A stretch of 64,000 nucleotides of DNA, taken from Endobugula sp047619205 (GTDB taxonomy: Bacteria; Pseudomonadota; Gammaproteobacteria; Pseudomonadales; Cellvibrionaceae). This document shows positions 1 to 8,878 of this stretch, piece by piece. Numbering within the stretch: position 1 is the first letter of the stretch; every line of letters starts with the position of its first letter. The translations under genes and the position numbers were made by a program. The stretch is taken from the NCBI GenBank assembly GCA_047619205.1, contig JBLHJR010000001.1, positions 45,621 to 109,620 of the forward strand, given 5' to 3'. Under the pieces are notes generated by a model, which was given only the letters and a program-made list of their open reading frames with translations, was not told the DNA's origin and made no database searches.

Positions 1-2680
1 GCTCCATATCCGACTCTAACTCAGCAGCAGCCTCAAGCTCTTCTCCTGCAGATAACTCTGACAAAAACTCTTCATCAAGATCTAAGTCAAAAACATCAGT
101 TTCATCGGCATCAGCAGAAAGCTCCAACAATAGCTCCTCATCAACCTCAAATTCCAAATCATTAATATCGGCATCAGTACTAATATATTTGTCTGTAGGC
201 TCAATTGAAACCAATTCTGACAACAAGCCTTCATCTAAATCTAGCGCAATGGCTTCTTCAATTTCTAAATCTGGTTTTTGCTGATCCGCCTCTAAGAAGC
301 CCTCACTTTCCTCACCTAGGTCCAGGTCCAGGTCCAGGTCCAGGTCCAATAAATCAGATTCATCGCTGTCATCATTATTACTATGATCCAGACCCAACAA
401 ATCTTCTTCGCCCAACTCTAAATCATCCACTCCCTCAAGGTCACCCACTAAATTCTCTTCTAGACTAAGATCAGGCTCATTTAGAGAATAGCTATCGACA
501 TCAAACTCAGCAGTATTCGCAATTTGATTGCGTAGTTCTTTTGCTTGCTGATTGGCAGCATCATCGCCCAACGGTAATAATTGTGCATACTGATCATCAA
601 ATGCATCTGCATCTTGTGTGCTGACATATAATTTCAACAAGGCTATACGGGCATCAGCATTTTCTGGGTTTTGCTGTAGTTCTTTTTGCAATAGTTCTTC
701 TGCGTTTTCAATTTGCCCTAAGCTAATATAAATTTCCGCTTCAGCGACTACATCCTCTGTTTGCGCCTCTATTGTTTGAGCATCTGTACCATCATCGAGA
801 TCATCGAGATCATCGAGATCATCGAGATCATATAGCTCATTAACATCACCACCTTTCTCAAAAGCGCTATCGAGCTCTTCATCTACTAGTGGCAAATCAC
901 TATCCAAACTAAAGTCATCATCGCCATCATCATTGGTAGAGCGAACAATGAACCAAATAAGTAGCAATAAAGCTAATAAAGCAATCCCGACAAGCTGAAT
1001 ATGCTCTGTCACCGTAGCCATTATTTTTGCTATTAATGTTTCACTTGTATTGGTATCCGTGGTCAGTGGCGCATCAATATCTTGGCCGTCAACTATCTTT
1101 TCAGCAACACTATCATCAGCTGGAGCATTTTGCTCTGAAGTTGCCGGCACTGCTTCAATGTTAACTGGTAGCTTGTCTTGACTTACTTTAGCTGTGGTCA
1201 ACTCTAACGCTTTAAACTGATCATTAGTTAACGTAACCAACCCTTCTAGCGTTTTAATTTGCTCTTCCAGTTCAGCAACACGTGTCTTTAAGTTGCTATT
1301 TACACGTACCGCTTTATCCAGTTCTTCTTGGGCTATAGCTAAATCATTTTGTAGTGATTCCCCTTTGCCGCTGGCACCAGCACCCTTCACCACCTTACCT
1401 TTATCTTTACTATCGGCAGACCCTAAGGTTAAGCGCCCTTGCTGTTTAATTGCTGCGGACTTTTTAGGCGCTCGCGCAGGCACTGCGGATAATACTGGCG
1501 CTTGCGCCTGCTGTTTCCACGCTTGGGTCTGCTGTCTAACAGCGGCGACCGCTTGTTTAAAACTGGTCTGCTCTATTTCTGCCAAGCTAGGCGCTCTTAG
1601 CACCTGCCCTTTACGCAACAAATTAATATTATTACCAATAAAGGCTGTCGGGTTAGCTTCCTGCAAAGCTAACATTGTTTGCTGCACACTGACCGATGAA
1701 CTGGGACGAAGCTGTAAAGCGATAGCCCACAAAGTATCGCCGTCTTTTACAAGCAGGCTGTCTTTTGGTCTAGAAGCTAGCGGAAAACTTTCTATTGGCC
1801 TCGGAACCGGAGCCCCACCCTCCCTCTCCAACTCTTTACGTCGGGCCTCTATCTGCTTAGCTGACGCTAGCGATGTAATAGATTCGGTACGAATCACTTT
1901 TTTCGACGTTGATGAAGATGTTAGGTCCTCTTGTTTAATCGGTACTGGTGCAGCCACTTGCTTATTCGGTACATATTGCTCTGTTTTAGCAACCGGCGGT
2001 GGTTGAATTTCAAACGACGACTGACGTTCAGCTGCCTGACGAGACAATGTACGAATAAAAGAATCCGCAGCATCTTCGATATTCGAAAACTTAGACGAGT
2101 TAGATGCCAACACTCTATCAGGTAGAGGCTGCGCGTTCGCAGGAGGCGATATTTCGGCTGGCCGGCTTACGGGAGGAGATACTGCAGGCGCAACGGGCTT
2201 CACCACCTTAACAACGGGTACGGGTAAAGGTGCAGATACTGGCGGCGCTACAGCCACTTGAACTGGCTGCTCTGCTTCAAAAACCGGAAGGTCCAATAGC
2301 ACAGTATATTCACGTAATAGGCGACCACTTGGCCACTGTAGGTCAACTAAAAAGTTCAGGTAAGGTTCTTGTACTGGCTTTGTTGAAGTGACTTTAATAT
2401 AAGCATTATTTGGGTTGGTAATAACAATACTAAAACGTAAATCAGTAAGAAAAAAATCACGGTCCAAACCTATACGGGTAAAATCTTCTTGAGAGGCAAG
2501 GCTAATCAGCATTTCCTCTGCCGATAGATTTTGGGGCTGCAATAATCGAATTTCGGCATTCAGTGGCTCGTTATATGACGATTTTAACGTCACCTCACCC
2601 AAGCCTAAAGCAAAGCTAAAGGCTGAGGCCATAAGCCCCACTAAACCGACAATAAGTATGCTTAACTGGCGAAGCCCCAT
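1..2680 (-). CDS. fimV: FimV-like LysM motility/polar hub protein (partial, 3' end outside window)
   Basis: Open frame from an ATG at 2680 running off the left edge, 893 codons without a stop. FimV proteins are inner-membrane peptidoglycan-binding hubs needed for type IV pilus function and polar organisation. Visible in order: a signal peptide (residues 1-25), the conserved FimV N-terminal domain starting LGLGEVTLKSSYNEPLNAEI, a proline-rich linker, a LysM-like segment (about 303-363, beginning KDGDTLWAIA), a coiled coil, a single membrane helix near 560-580 (GIALLALLLLIWFIV), then a very acidic cytoplasmic region with TPR-like helices. The acidic part contains DNA-level microsatellites coding for DL and DDL runs. 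The position next to the asd-family genes matches the Pseudomonas order. Family identity is secure; the C-terminal FimV domain is not in view. Confidence 0.93.
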   Translation of the reverse strand, partial: MGLRQLSILIVGLVGLMASAFSFALGLGEVTLKSSYNEPLNAEIRLLQPQNLSAEEMLISLASQEDFTRIGLDRDFFLTDLRFSIVITNPNNAYIKVTSTKPVQEPYLNFLVDLQWPSGRLLREYTVLLDLPVFEAEQPVQVAVAPPVSAPLPVPVVKVVKPVAPAVSPPVSRPAEISPPANAQPLPDRVLASNSSKFSNIEDAADSFIRTLSRQAAERQSSFEIQPPPVAKTEQYVPNKQVAAPVPIKQEDLTSSSTSKKVIRTESITSLASAKQIEARRKELEREGGAPVPRPIESFPLASRPKDSLLVKDGDTLWAIALQLRPSSSVSVQQTMLALQEANPTAFIGNNINLLRKGQVLRAPSLAEIEQTSFKQAVAAVRQQTQAWKQQAQAPVLSAVPARAPKKSAAIKQQGRLTLGSADSKDKGKVVKGAGASGKGESLQNDLAIAQEELDKAVRVNSNLKTRVAELEEQIKTLEGLVTLTNDQFKALELTTAKVSQDKLPVNIEAVPATSEQNAPADDSVAEKIVDGQDIDAPLTTDTNTSETLIAKIMATVTEHIQLVGIALLALLLLIWFIVRSTNDDGDDDFSLDSDLPLVDEELDSAFEKGGDVNELYDLDDLDDLDDLDDGTDAQTIEAQTEDVVAEAEIYISLGQIENAEELLQKELQQNPENADARIALLKLYVSTQDADAFDDQYAQLLPLGDDAANQQAKELRNQIANTAEFDVDSYSLNEPDLSLEENLVGDLEGVDDLELGEEDLLGLDHSNNDDSDESDLLDLDLDLDLDLGEESEGFLEADQQKPDLEIEEAIALDLDEGLLSELVSIEPTDKYISTDADINDLEFEVDEELLLELSADADETDVFDLDLDEEFLSELSAGEELEAAAELESDME
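318..347. repeat. Hexanucleotide tandem repeat inside fimV
   Basis: Five perfect copies of AGGTCC. On the coding (minus) strand they encode an alternating Asp-Leu run in the acidic tail of FimV. The length is a multiple of three, so copy-number change would lengthen or shorten the protein without a frameshift. Confidence 0.9.
791..826. repeat. Nonanucleotide tandem repeat inside fimV
   Basis: Four perfect copies of ATCATCGAG followed by a partial fifth. They encode Asp-Asp-Leu repeats just after the FimV membrane helix. The unit is in-frame. Confidence 0.9.
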
Positions 2681-2834
2681 GGATTTACCCTTATCATTGA
2701 ACATCAAGTTACTCTATCAATATTATAGTTTTATTTATCATTACATATTTTAATAACGTTACTGCATGTCCGTATTTGAAAAAAACAATCAACATAAACT
2801 CGAATAAACTTTCACTATCAGCGCTAAGTATTCA

Positions 2835-3851
2835 TTATAAATAGCTTTTTTTCAACTCTTCTGCGATTAGAATGGTATTTAATGCCGCACCTTTTCGCAC
2901 ATTATCTGCAACCAACCATAAGTTAACGCCGCGACTATGACTCATATCATTACGAATACGACTAACAAATATATCGTCATTACCTGCTGCTGTAGTCACT
3001 GGCGTAGCAAATTCTTGGGCTTCATTATCATCTAAAACTTTGATTTCATTGTTATTTTCCAATAATTTCCGAACTTCTTCTGCATCGATAGGATCACCCG
3101 TCTCGATGGTGACTGCCATACTATCCGCATAAAAAACAGGCACTTGGATACAAGTCACATTTATTTGCAGCAGAGGGTCATTGATAATCGCTTTTGTCTG
3201 CTCCAACATACATACCTCAGCGGTAGAATGGCCATTTTCATCGACTTCACCTACATTGGGCAGTACATTAAAAGCAATCTGCTGCTTATAGAACTTAGGC
3301 TCAGCACCCTGCCCATTCAACAAACTGGCGGTTTGTGTGGCGAGTTCATTGATGGCTTTTTTACCGTGGCGAGAGACCGAGTCATAGGCGGTAACATTCA
3401 CGCGCTGTATACCTACGGCATCATAAATAGGTTTTAACACCGTCCATAGACTCACTACCGAGCTATCTGGGTTAATCACTAAGGAAGGCTTTTCAAGCTG
3501 CTTGAAGAGATCTCCATTCACACTAGGGATAATCAATGGTGCGCCAGACGCAGTAAATGCCTGACTATTATCAATTACCATACAACCTGCGGCCTGCGCC
3601 TTAGGGACATATTCTAAGGAAACGGCATCGGTAGCCACAAAAATAGCCATCTGCACTTGTGAAAAATCGAAATTCTCTAGCAGGTTCACCATAAGCGGCT
3701 TACTACGGAACTGTAAACTCGTACCCGCAGTTCGCTCACTAGACAGTAAATAGAGCGTTTTAACGGGAAAAGTACTTTTCCCTAACAACTCAACAACCAC
3801 TTCACCCACGGCACCGGTTGCGCCAATAATGGCAAGATCAATTGTATCCAC
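2835..3851 (-). CDS. usg: Usg/Asd2-like aspartate-semialdehyde dehydrogenase paralogue, catalytic Cys missing
   Basis: Member of the ASADH family, beginning with the NAD(P)-binding motif GATGAVGE. In true Asd enzymes a cysteine in an NxxCS-type motif attacks the semialdehyde. The matching place here reads NPDSSVVS (about residues 129-136 counted from the upstream GTG), with serine where Cys is expected. This fits the Usg-type paralogue that sits beside asd in gammaproteobacteria and whose function is unclear. Two in-frame GTG starts exist, at 3857 and 3851. The GAGG of the ribosome binding site overlaps the first and lies 5 nt before the second, so 3851 is preferred. It lies downstream of asd on the same strand. 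Confidence 0.85.
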   Translation of the reverse strand: MDTIDLAIIGATGAVGEVVVELLGKSTFPVKTLYLLSSERTAGTSLQFRSKPLMVNLLENFDFSQVQMAIFVATDAVSLEYVPKAQAAGCMVIDNSQAFTASGAPLIIPSVNGDLFKQLEKPSLVINPDSSVVSLWTVLKPIYDAVGIQRVNVTAYDSVSRHGKKAINELATQTASLLNGQGAEPKFYKQQIAFNVLPNVGEVDENGHSTAEVCMLEQTKAIINDPLLQINVTCIQVPVFYADSMAVTIETGDPIDAEEVRKLLENNNEIKVLDDNEAQEFATPVTTAAGNDDIFVSRIRNDMSHSRGVNLWLVADNVRKGAALNTILIAEELKKSYL

Positions 3852-3972
3852 ACACACCTCTTAATTAAAATGAAACTTAACTCTAAAAACCACCTCAGGA
3901 ACCCATACCAAAAATCATAGGTGAGCGTGAGAGCGCTTCACCGGCAGAGGTATCTTTCAACAGTTTAAGTGT

Positions 3973-3988
3973 AGCGTTTATTAACGCT
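3973..3988 (-). terminator. Small hairpin at the end of asd
   Basis: AGCGTT-TATT-AACGCT, a perfect 6-bp stem that overlaps the last codons and stop of asd. There is no clear T-tract, so it may be an RNA processing or weak termination signal between asd and usg. Confidence 0.3.
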
Positions 3989-5114
3989 TAAGTAGAATTT
4001 TCAACATTCTTCGCAATGGCTCAGCAGCACCCCATAGCAACTGATCACCCACAGTAAATGCGCTGAGGTACTCTGGCCCCATATGCATTTTCCGTAAACG
4101 CCCAACAGGAACCGCCAAAGTGCCAGTGACCGCTGTTGGAGTCAGCTCTGCTAGACTTTCTTCTTTGTGGTTAGGCACAACCTTTACCCAAGCATTAGCA
4201 TTAGCAATCAAGGCTTCGATTTCATCCATCGGGATATCTTGCTTTAATTTAATGGTCAAGGCTTGGCTATGACAACGCATGGCCCCCACTCTTACGCACA
4301 CACCATCAACAGGAATATTAGGTATTAGACCAGCAATATCCGCTTCATAGGATGCACCTATGATTTTATTAGTTTCAGCATCGGCCTTCCATTCCTCACG
4401 GCTTTGCCCACTATCCAGCTCACTATCAATGTAAGGCAGCACACTACCCGCCAATGGCACGCCAAAATTATCTTGAGGCAAACTACCATCACGCATTTTA
4501 TCCGCAATTTTTTTATCAATGGCTAGAATAGCGGATGCAGGATCGGCTAACTCTTCAGCGACCGAATCTCTCAATGCGCCCATCTGTGCAATCAACTCAC
4601 GCATATGACGAGCACCACCACCACTAGCTGCCTGATACGTCATTGCAGAAATCCACTCAACATGCCCAGCATTAATCAAACCGCCAATCGCCATCAACAT
4701 CAAGCTGACCGTGCAATTTCCGCCAATAAAGTTTTTGATCCCCGCATCTAAAGCATTATCAATAACATGGGAATTCACTGGGTCCAACACGATCACAGCA
4801 TCATCTTGCATCCGTAAAAAAGAGGCAGCATCAACCCAATAACCATTCCAGCCGGATTCACGTAGCGGAGTAAACACCGCTTGGGTGTAATCGCCACCTT
4901 GACAGGAAATAATAATGTCCATTTTGGCCAGTTCAGCAATATCATTGGCGTCTTTAAGGGCGTCGAGAATTTTACCAATATTAGGGCCCGTGCCACCCAC
5001 ATTTGAGGTAGTAAAAAAGACCGGCTCTATCGCTGCAAAATCATCTTCTTCAAGCATACGCCCCATTAATACGGAACCCACCATTCCACGCCAACCTACA
5101 AAACCAACTTTCAT
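3981..5114 (-). CDS. asd: Aspartate-semialdehyde dehydrogenase
   Basis: NADPH-dependent reduction of aspartyl phosphate to aspartate semialdehyde, the branch point to lysine/diaminopimelate, threonine and methionine. The protein begins MKVGFVGWRGMVGSVLMGRM, the standard N-terminus of the Gram-negative enzyme. The active-site Cys is in GGNCTVSLML (about residue 134). The RVGAMRCHSQALT segment carries the family histidine. At 377 residues it is close to the E. coli length. The start at ATG 5114 is chosen because it matches homologues and lies 9 nt after GAGAG; earlier in-frame TTG and ATG (5123, 5120) are too close to it. A repeat element lies upstream. Confidence 0.97.
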   Translation of the reverse strand: MKVGFVGWRGMVGSVLMGRMLEEDDFAAIEPVFFTTSNVGGTGPNIGKILDALKDANDIAELAKMDIIISCQGGDYTQAVFTPLRESGWNGYWVDAASFLRMQDDAVIVLDPVNSHVIDNALDAGIKNFIGGNCTVSLMLMAIGGLINAGHVEWISAMTYQAASGGGARHMRELIAQMGALRDSVAEELADPASAILAIDKKIADKMRDGSLPQDNFGVPLAGSVLPYIDSELDSGQSREEWKADAETNKIIGASYEADIAGLIPNIPVDGVCVRVGAMRCHSQALTIKLKQDIPMDEIEALIANANAWVKVVPNHKEESLAELTPTAVTGTLAVPVGRLRKMHMGPEYLSAFTVGDQLLWGAAEPLRRMLKILLKR

Positions 5115-5267
5115 GAACATCAACTCTCTAAAATAAAAACCGTTAAAAAAATCTTCTTAAATTTCGCTAAGCAACAGCCCTGCAGTTTATCGCAGAACAG
5201 CTTAATAAAAAACTAAAAGTCTTAAAAACCAGTGATTTAGGTGCTTACAGGCAGCTAATGATAGACC

Positions 5268-5439
5268 TTTAACCTAGAAACGGCTATTGGCGCGAGAAAG
5301 CGGTAGAGTTAATTGGAGCGCCTAGTAAATTTTAGCCTCGCGTGGCGGCCTTATCAGTCGAAAGCGAATACTAAAATTTACTAGCCACTCCAATTAACTG
5401 CGTAGACTTTCGTGATTCGATTAGCGTTTTTAGGTTTAA
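5268..5439. repeat. Family 1 inverted-repeat element, divergent copy A
   Basis: About 172 bp between asd and the acyltransferase gene. The left end reads TTTAACCTAGAAACGGC and the right end, read on the other strand, TTAAACCTAAAAACGCTA. These match the termini of copies at 11726 and 34178. Inside, an AGTTAATTGGAG arm pairs with CTCCAATTAACT and a CTAGTAAATTTTAG arm pairs perfectly with its complement, so almost the whole element folds on itself. The sequence differs from the other copies but keeps the fold. No coding capacity is apparent. Confidence 0.8.
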
Positions 5440-5448
5440 CATTATGCT

Positions 5449-5454
5449 AGAATG
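5449..5454 (+). promoter_or_regulatory. Candidate -10 box of the acyltransferase promoter
   Basis: TAGAAT within a TATGCTAGAATGCG context, a common sigma-70 extended -10 arrangement. No good -35 is visible; that region falls in the right end of the adjacent repeat element. If used, transcription would begin near 5461, downstream of the first in-frame ATG at 5444. Confidence 0.4.
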
Positions 5455-5485
5455 CGCAGCCTTAAAACACCTTCAATTACTCACA

Positions 5486-6397
5486 ATGACTACTGTTCAA
5501 CACACTATGCAAAACCTTAGTTTTATACTAATAAACACCCTATTAAGCCCTTTCGCATTTTTACCGTTACGCTGGTCTCAAGCTATAGGTGCCTACCTAG
5601 GTTTAGCATTAATAAAGCACAATCGTAAACGTGCACACATTGCCCTCAGCAACATCCGCACCTGCTTTCCAGAAAAAACCGCTAAAAAGCAACAAGAACT
5701 GCTTAACATGACCGCTATAGAAGCGGGAAAGTGGTTTATGGAAGCGCCGTATATTTGGTTTAGGAAGCCCCAGTACCTTATCGATAAAGTCACTGTGCGT
5801 AATCCAGAATTACTGCAACTCGCCCATCAAAAAGGTCGTGGCGTTGTCATTGTTTTACCCCATCAAGGCAATTGGGAATTACTCAATTTTTATGTTCCAC
5901 GGCACTACTCCTTTGGCGCGATGTATCGCCCCATTAAATCGCCATTATTTGAAAGAATTATTTTTAATGGCCGCTCTCGCCTAGGTACCTCTATGTTTGC
6001 CGCCAACCCAAAAGGCGTAAGGCAAGCCCTTAAAGCCTTAAAGAAAAATAGCGTAGTAGCGATATTGTCGGATCACTTACCTTCTGAAAATGCAGGGGTC
6101 CACGCGCCTTTTTTTGGTCGCCTGGCACTAACCGGAAAACTGACTCACTCATTGATTAAGCACAATTTATCTGAGGTATTAATTGCCTCGGTTTTACGCA
6201 AGCCAGAAGGCCAAGGCTTTGAAATTAGTTTTGCAGACATTCCGGGAATGGACGTTGCAGACGCAGTAGTTGCCGCTACAGCACTCAATCAAGCAATAGA
6301 GAAAAGTATCTTATTGGCGCCCGAACAATATCAGTGGGTTTATCGGCGCTTTGCAAAACCGCCAAAAGGAATGAAAAGTATTTACGAGGATTGTTAG
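5486..6397 (+). CDS. LpxL/HtrB-family lysophospholipid acyltransferase
   Basis: Membrane-associated acyltransferase of the lipid A late acyltransferase superfamily. It contains the catalytic H-x4-E motif in HQGNWELLNF followed by MYRPIKSPLFERIIFNGRSR, which matches block 2 of the family, and a late SDHLP segment. The N-terminal stretch (TLLSPFAFLPLRWSQAIGAY) is hydrophobic, as expected for membrane attachment. Likely substrates are a Kdo2-lipid A precursor or a lysophospholipid and an acyl-ACP; the exact acyl position cannot be told. ATGs at 5444, 5486 and 5507 are in frame; 5486 is preferred because a -10 box overlaps the first. It is transcribed against leuB, with a shared hairpin between. 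Confidence 0.85.
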   Translation: MTTVQHTMQNLSFILINTLLSPFAFLPLRWSQAIGAYLGLALIKHNRKRAHIALSNIRTCFPEKTAKKQQELLNMTAIEAGKWFMEAPYIWFRKPQYLIDKVTVRNPELLQLAHQKGRGVVIVLPHQGNWELLNFYVPRHYSFGAMYRPIKSPLFERIIFNGRSRLGTSMFAANPKGVRQALKALKKNSVVAILSDHLPSENAGVHAPFFGRLALTGKLTHSLIKHNLSEVLIASVLRKPEGQGFEISFADIPGMDVADAVVAATALNQAIEKSILLAPEQYQWVYRRFAKPPKGMKSIYEDC

Positions 6398-6410
6398 TTT
6401 TAGAAGCTAC

Positions 6411-6455
6411 AAGCCTCACGAAAAGATAGTTTCTTACTACCATCACTTGAGGCTT
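6411..6455. terminator. Convergent hairpin between acyltransferase gene and leuB
   Basis: AAGCCTCA pairs with TGAGGCTT across a 29-nt loop in the short gap between two converging genes. The long loop and lack of a T-tract make it a weak candidate. Confidence 0.35.
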
Positions 6456-6464
6456 TAGACTATT

Positions 6465-7553
6465 TTAACCTAGCGCTTTAACCACCGCATCACCCATCTC
6501 CGAGGTGCTCACTTTAGTCATACCTGCCGACATTCCCTGCGGAAGGATATCCGCAGTACGTAAACCCTGATCAAGTACCTCGCCTACCGCTTTAGCAATA
6601 GCATCTGCCGCATCTGCCATACCTAATGAGTAACGCAATAACATTTCTAATGACAAAATAGTAGCTAGTGGGTTAGCGATGCCTTGATTCGCAATATCAG
6701 GTGCCGAACCATGCACAGGCTCATACATACCTAAACCTTCACTGTTCAATGATGCAGAGGGTAACATACCAATAGAACCCGTTAGCATGGCAGCACAATC
6801 CGATAAAATATCGCCAAATAAATTACCCGTCACCAGAACATCGAATTGTTTTGGCGCGCGCACTAATTGCATCGCCGCATTATCGACATACATATGTGAC
6901 AATTCAACATCGGGATAATCCGCCGCTAAACTTTCTATCACTTCCCGCCACAAGCCTGACACTTCTAGCACGTTGGCTTTATCAACCGAACATAAGCGTT
7001 TGCCACGCTTTTGGGCAATTTCAAATGCGTTGCGGCCAATGCGTTCCACCTCACTTTCACTATAAACTAAGGTGTTGTAGCCTTGACGCTCACCACTCTC
7101 TAGTACCCGGACACCTCGCGGCTCACCAAAATAAATGCCACCAGTTAGCTCACGCACAATTAGAATATCTAAACCTTCTACTAGCTCTCGCTTCAATGAA
7201 GAAGCATCTGCTAACTGTGGATATAAAATAGCAGGGCGCAAATTAGAAAACAAATCTAATTCTGCACGAATTTTTAACAAGCCTTTTTCTGGTCGAATAG
7301 CACGATTTAAGCTATCCCACTTAGGGCCACCGACCGCGCCTAATAAAATGCCGTCGCTAGCACGCGCTTTAGCAATGGTTTCATCGGTCAGCGGCACACC
7401 GTGGGCATCAATCGCACAACCACCCATCAAGTCATGTTCATAATTCACACTGAGGTTCATTTTTTCATTTAAGCAATCAAGTACTTTAACCGCTTCTTTA
7501 ACAATTTCAGGGCCGATACCATCACCGGCGAGTAGTAGGATGCTCTTTGACAT
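6465..7553 (-). CDS. leuB: 3-isopropylmalate dehydrogenase
   Basis: Third enzyme of leucine biosynthesis: NAD-dependent oxidation and decarboxylation of 3-isopropylmalate. The sequence starts MSKSILLLAGDGIGPEIV, with the family GDGIGPE motif. It has the substrate-binding arginines in RAELDLFSNLRP and the metal/substrate signature GNLFGDILSDCAAML. The adenine pocket region HGSAPDIANQGIANP is intact. Length of 362 is typical. An AAGG lies 8 nt before the ATG. It is the last gene of the leuC-leuD-(DUF1330)-leuB group and converges on the acyltransferase gene. Confidence 0.98.
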   Translation of the reverse strand: MSKSILLLAGDGIGPEIVKEAVKVLDCLNEKMNLSVNYEHDLMGGCAIDAHGVPLTDETIAKARASDGILLGAVGGPKWDSLNRAIRPEKGLLKIRAELDLFSNLRPAILYPQLADASSLKRELVEGLDILIVRELTGGIYFGEPRGVRVLESGERQGYNTLVYSESEVERIGRNAFEIAQKRGKRLCSVDKANVLEVSGLWREVIESLAADYPDVELSHMYVDNAAMQLVRAPKQFDVLVTGNLFGDILSDCAAMLTGSIGMLPSASLNSEGLGMYEPVHGSAPDIANQGIANPLATILSLEMLLRYSLGMADAADAIAKAVGEVLDQGLRTADILPQGMSAGMTKVSTSEMGDAVVKALG

Positions 7554-7668
7554 GGTAAAAACCTTTTATATAATCGTGTTTTTAGTTATGAGGTGCCCAA
7601 AGGGACTAAAGATAAAAAGCCCAGCGGTAAAATTAGGCTTTATTTTCACTCAATCAAGGACTCTCTCC

Positions 7669-7962
7669 TTAGATCTCCGCGCCCTCAATAATAATAAAGT
7701 CTGTCTCAGCATTGGCATTACGGATGACTTTCGCTTGCTGATATTCGGGGCTGTCATAACAAGCCTTTGCGGTTTTCATATCCGTAAATTCAACCACTAC
7801 ATTCCTCTCCCGATGCTCACCCTCTTTCACCTCATAAGTTCCGCCACGAACCAAAAACTTTGCCCCGAACTTTTCAAAGGCCAGCTTCGCCGCGGCCAAA
7901 TAATCGGGATATTGCGCTGCATTTGTAACACTCACACGAACAATCCAATATGCTTTTTTCAT
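7669..7962 (-). CDS. DUF1330 family small protein
   Basis: A 97-residue protein with the DUF1330 pattern: an aromatic-rich first strand (MKKAYWIVRVSVTN), a Tyr-Pro-Asp-Tyr helix start, GAKFLVRGGTYEVKEGEHRERNVVVEF and a YDSPEYQQAK signature. DUF1330 proteins are dimeric alpha/beta-barrel (ferredoxin-like) proteins of unknown activity. It is inserted between leuD and leuB on the same strand with its own AAAGGA ribosome binding site. That suggests co-transcription with the leucine genes, though no role in the pathway is established. Confidence 0.88.
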   Translation of the reverse strand: MKKAYWIVRVSVTNAAQYPDYLAAAKLAFEKFGAKFLVRGGTYEVKEGEHRERNVVVEFTDMKTAKACYDSPEYQQAKVIRNANAETDFIIIEGAEI

Positions 7963-8094
7963 ATTTATTTCCTTTAGTTTATATAAAAAATTATATTTTC
8001 ATCTGGATTAGCACTGACGCCGCTCTACATGGCTGAAACCACCCAAGCATAGGCCATCTTATCAGACCAGCCAGCACCGATTCCGCATGCTAAC

Positions 8095-8745
8095 CTAACC
8101 CTTAATCGCATTAAACAACCAAGGAGAACTTGCCTTCACATTAGCTTCGTAAGTACGTATCGCATCGGTATCTTCTAAGGTTAACGCAATATCATCCAAA
8201 CCACTCAGTAAGCAATGGCGACGGAATTCATCGAGTTCAAAAGAAAAGGCATCTCCAGAAGGCGTTATCACTTGTAAGCTTTCTAAATCGACTGTTAGCT
8301 GATATCCCTCAACGGCATACATTTCGTCAAACAGTTGATCCACTATTTTTTCTTCTAGAACAACCGGTAACAAACCATTTTTAAACGAGTTATTGTAAAA
8401 AATATCCGCATAACTCGATGCGATAATAGCACGAAAACCGTAGTCATCTAGTGCCCAAGGAGCATGTTCACGACTGGAACCACAACCAAAATTTTCTCTA
8501 GCCAACAACACACTGGCGCCCTGATAACGCGAAAAATTTAAAGGAAAGTCTAGATTTAACGGCCGCCCTTCACATGACTGATCCGGAAATCCTTCATCTA
8601 AATAACGTAATTCATCAAAACAATTTTTACCAAAACCACTACGTTTAATTGATTTTAAAAATTGTTTTGGAATAATCATATCCGTATCAACATTCGCGCG
8701 ATCCATCGGTGCGGCAATGCCAGTGTGGGTGGTGAATGATTTCAT
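8095..8745 (-). CDS. leuD: 3-isopropylmalate dehydratase small subunit
   Basis: Partner of LeuC in the isomerisation of 2- to 3-isopropylmalate. It starts MKSFTTHTGIAAPMDRANVD, then TDMIIPKQFLKSIKRSGFG and the swivel-domain motif ENFGCGSSREHAPWAL, all typical of bacterial LeuD. About 216 residues is normal. An upstream in-frame TTG (8757) exists, but ATG 8745 gives the standard N-terminus and lies 8 nt after a GAG. A family 5 inverted repeat separates it from leuC. Confidence 0.97.
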   Translation of the reverse strand: MKSFTTHTGIAAPMDRANVDTDMIIPKQFLKSIKRSGFGKNCFDELRYLDEGFPDQSCEGRPLNLDFPLNFSRYQGASVLLARENFGCGSSREHAPWALDDYGFRAIIASSYADIFYNNSFKNGLLPVVLEEKIVDQLFDEMYAVEGYQLTVDLESLQVITPSGDAFSFELDEFRRHCLLSGLDDIALTLEDTDAIRTYEANVKASSPWLFNAIKG

Positions 8746-8802
8746 ATTTTTTCTCAATGGGTTGATGTTGCTATGTATAGCTGTTCTTTTTAAGTGTTAG
8801 AC

Positions 8803-8868
8803 GTGAGATGTCCAACGCAAGCCGCTGCCGCTTATAAAGCCTCTCGCGTCTCGCGTTGGATGTCTCAC
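8803..8868. repeat. Family 5 inverted-repeat element between leuC and leuD
   Basis: GTGAGATGTCCAACGC at 8803-8818 and GCGTTGGATGTCTCAC at 8853-8868 form a 16-bp inverted repeat with two mismatched positions. Read on the minus strand the right arm continues as CATCCAACGCGAGACGC, nearly identical to a stretch in the nirB-nirD gap at 41042-41056. The repeat thus sits inside two different operons. A second small hairpin (GGGAGTT...AACTCCC, 8870-8889) overlaps the leuC stop. Confidence 0.7.
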
Positions 8869-8878
8869 CGGGAGTTCG

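Noticed and set aside
1293..2006. 237-codon plus-strand frame
   Set aside because: It is antisense to fimV, which has a clear signal peptide, LysM-like segment and membrane helix on the other strand.
5444..5485. N-terminal extension of the acyltransferase from ATG 5444
   Set aside because: A -10-like TAGAAT overlaps it and the extension is unlike the family; the start at 5486 was preferred.
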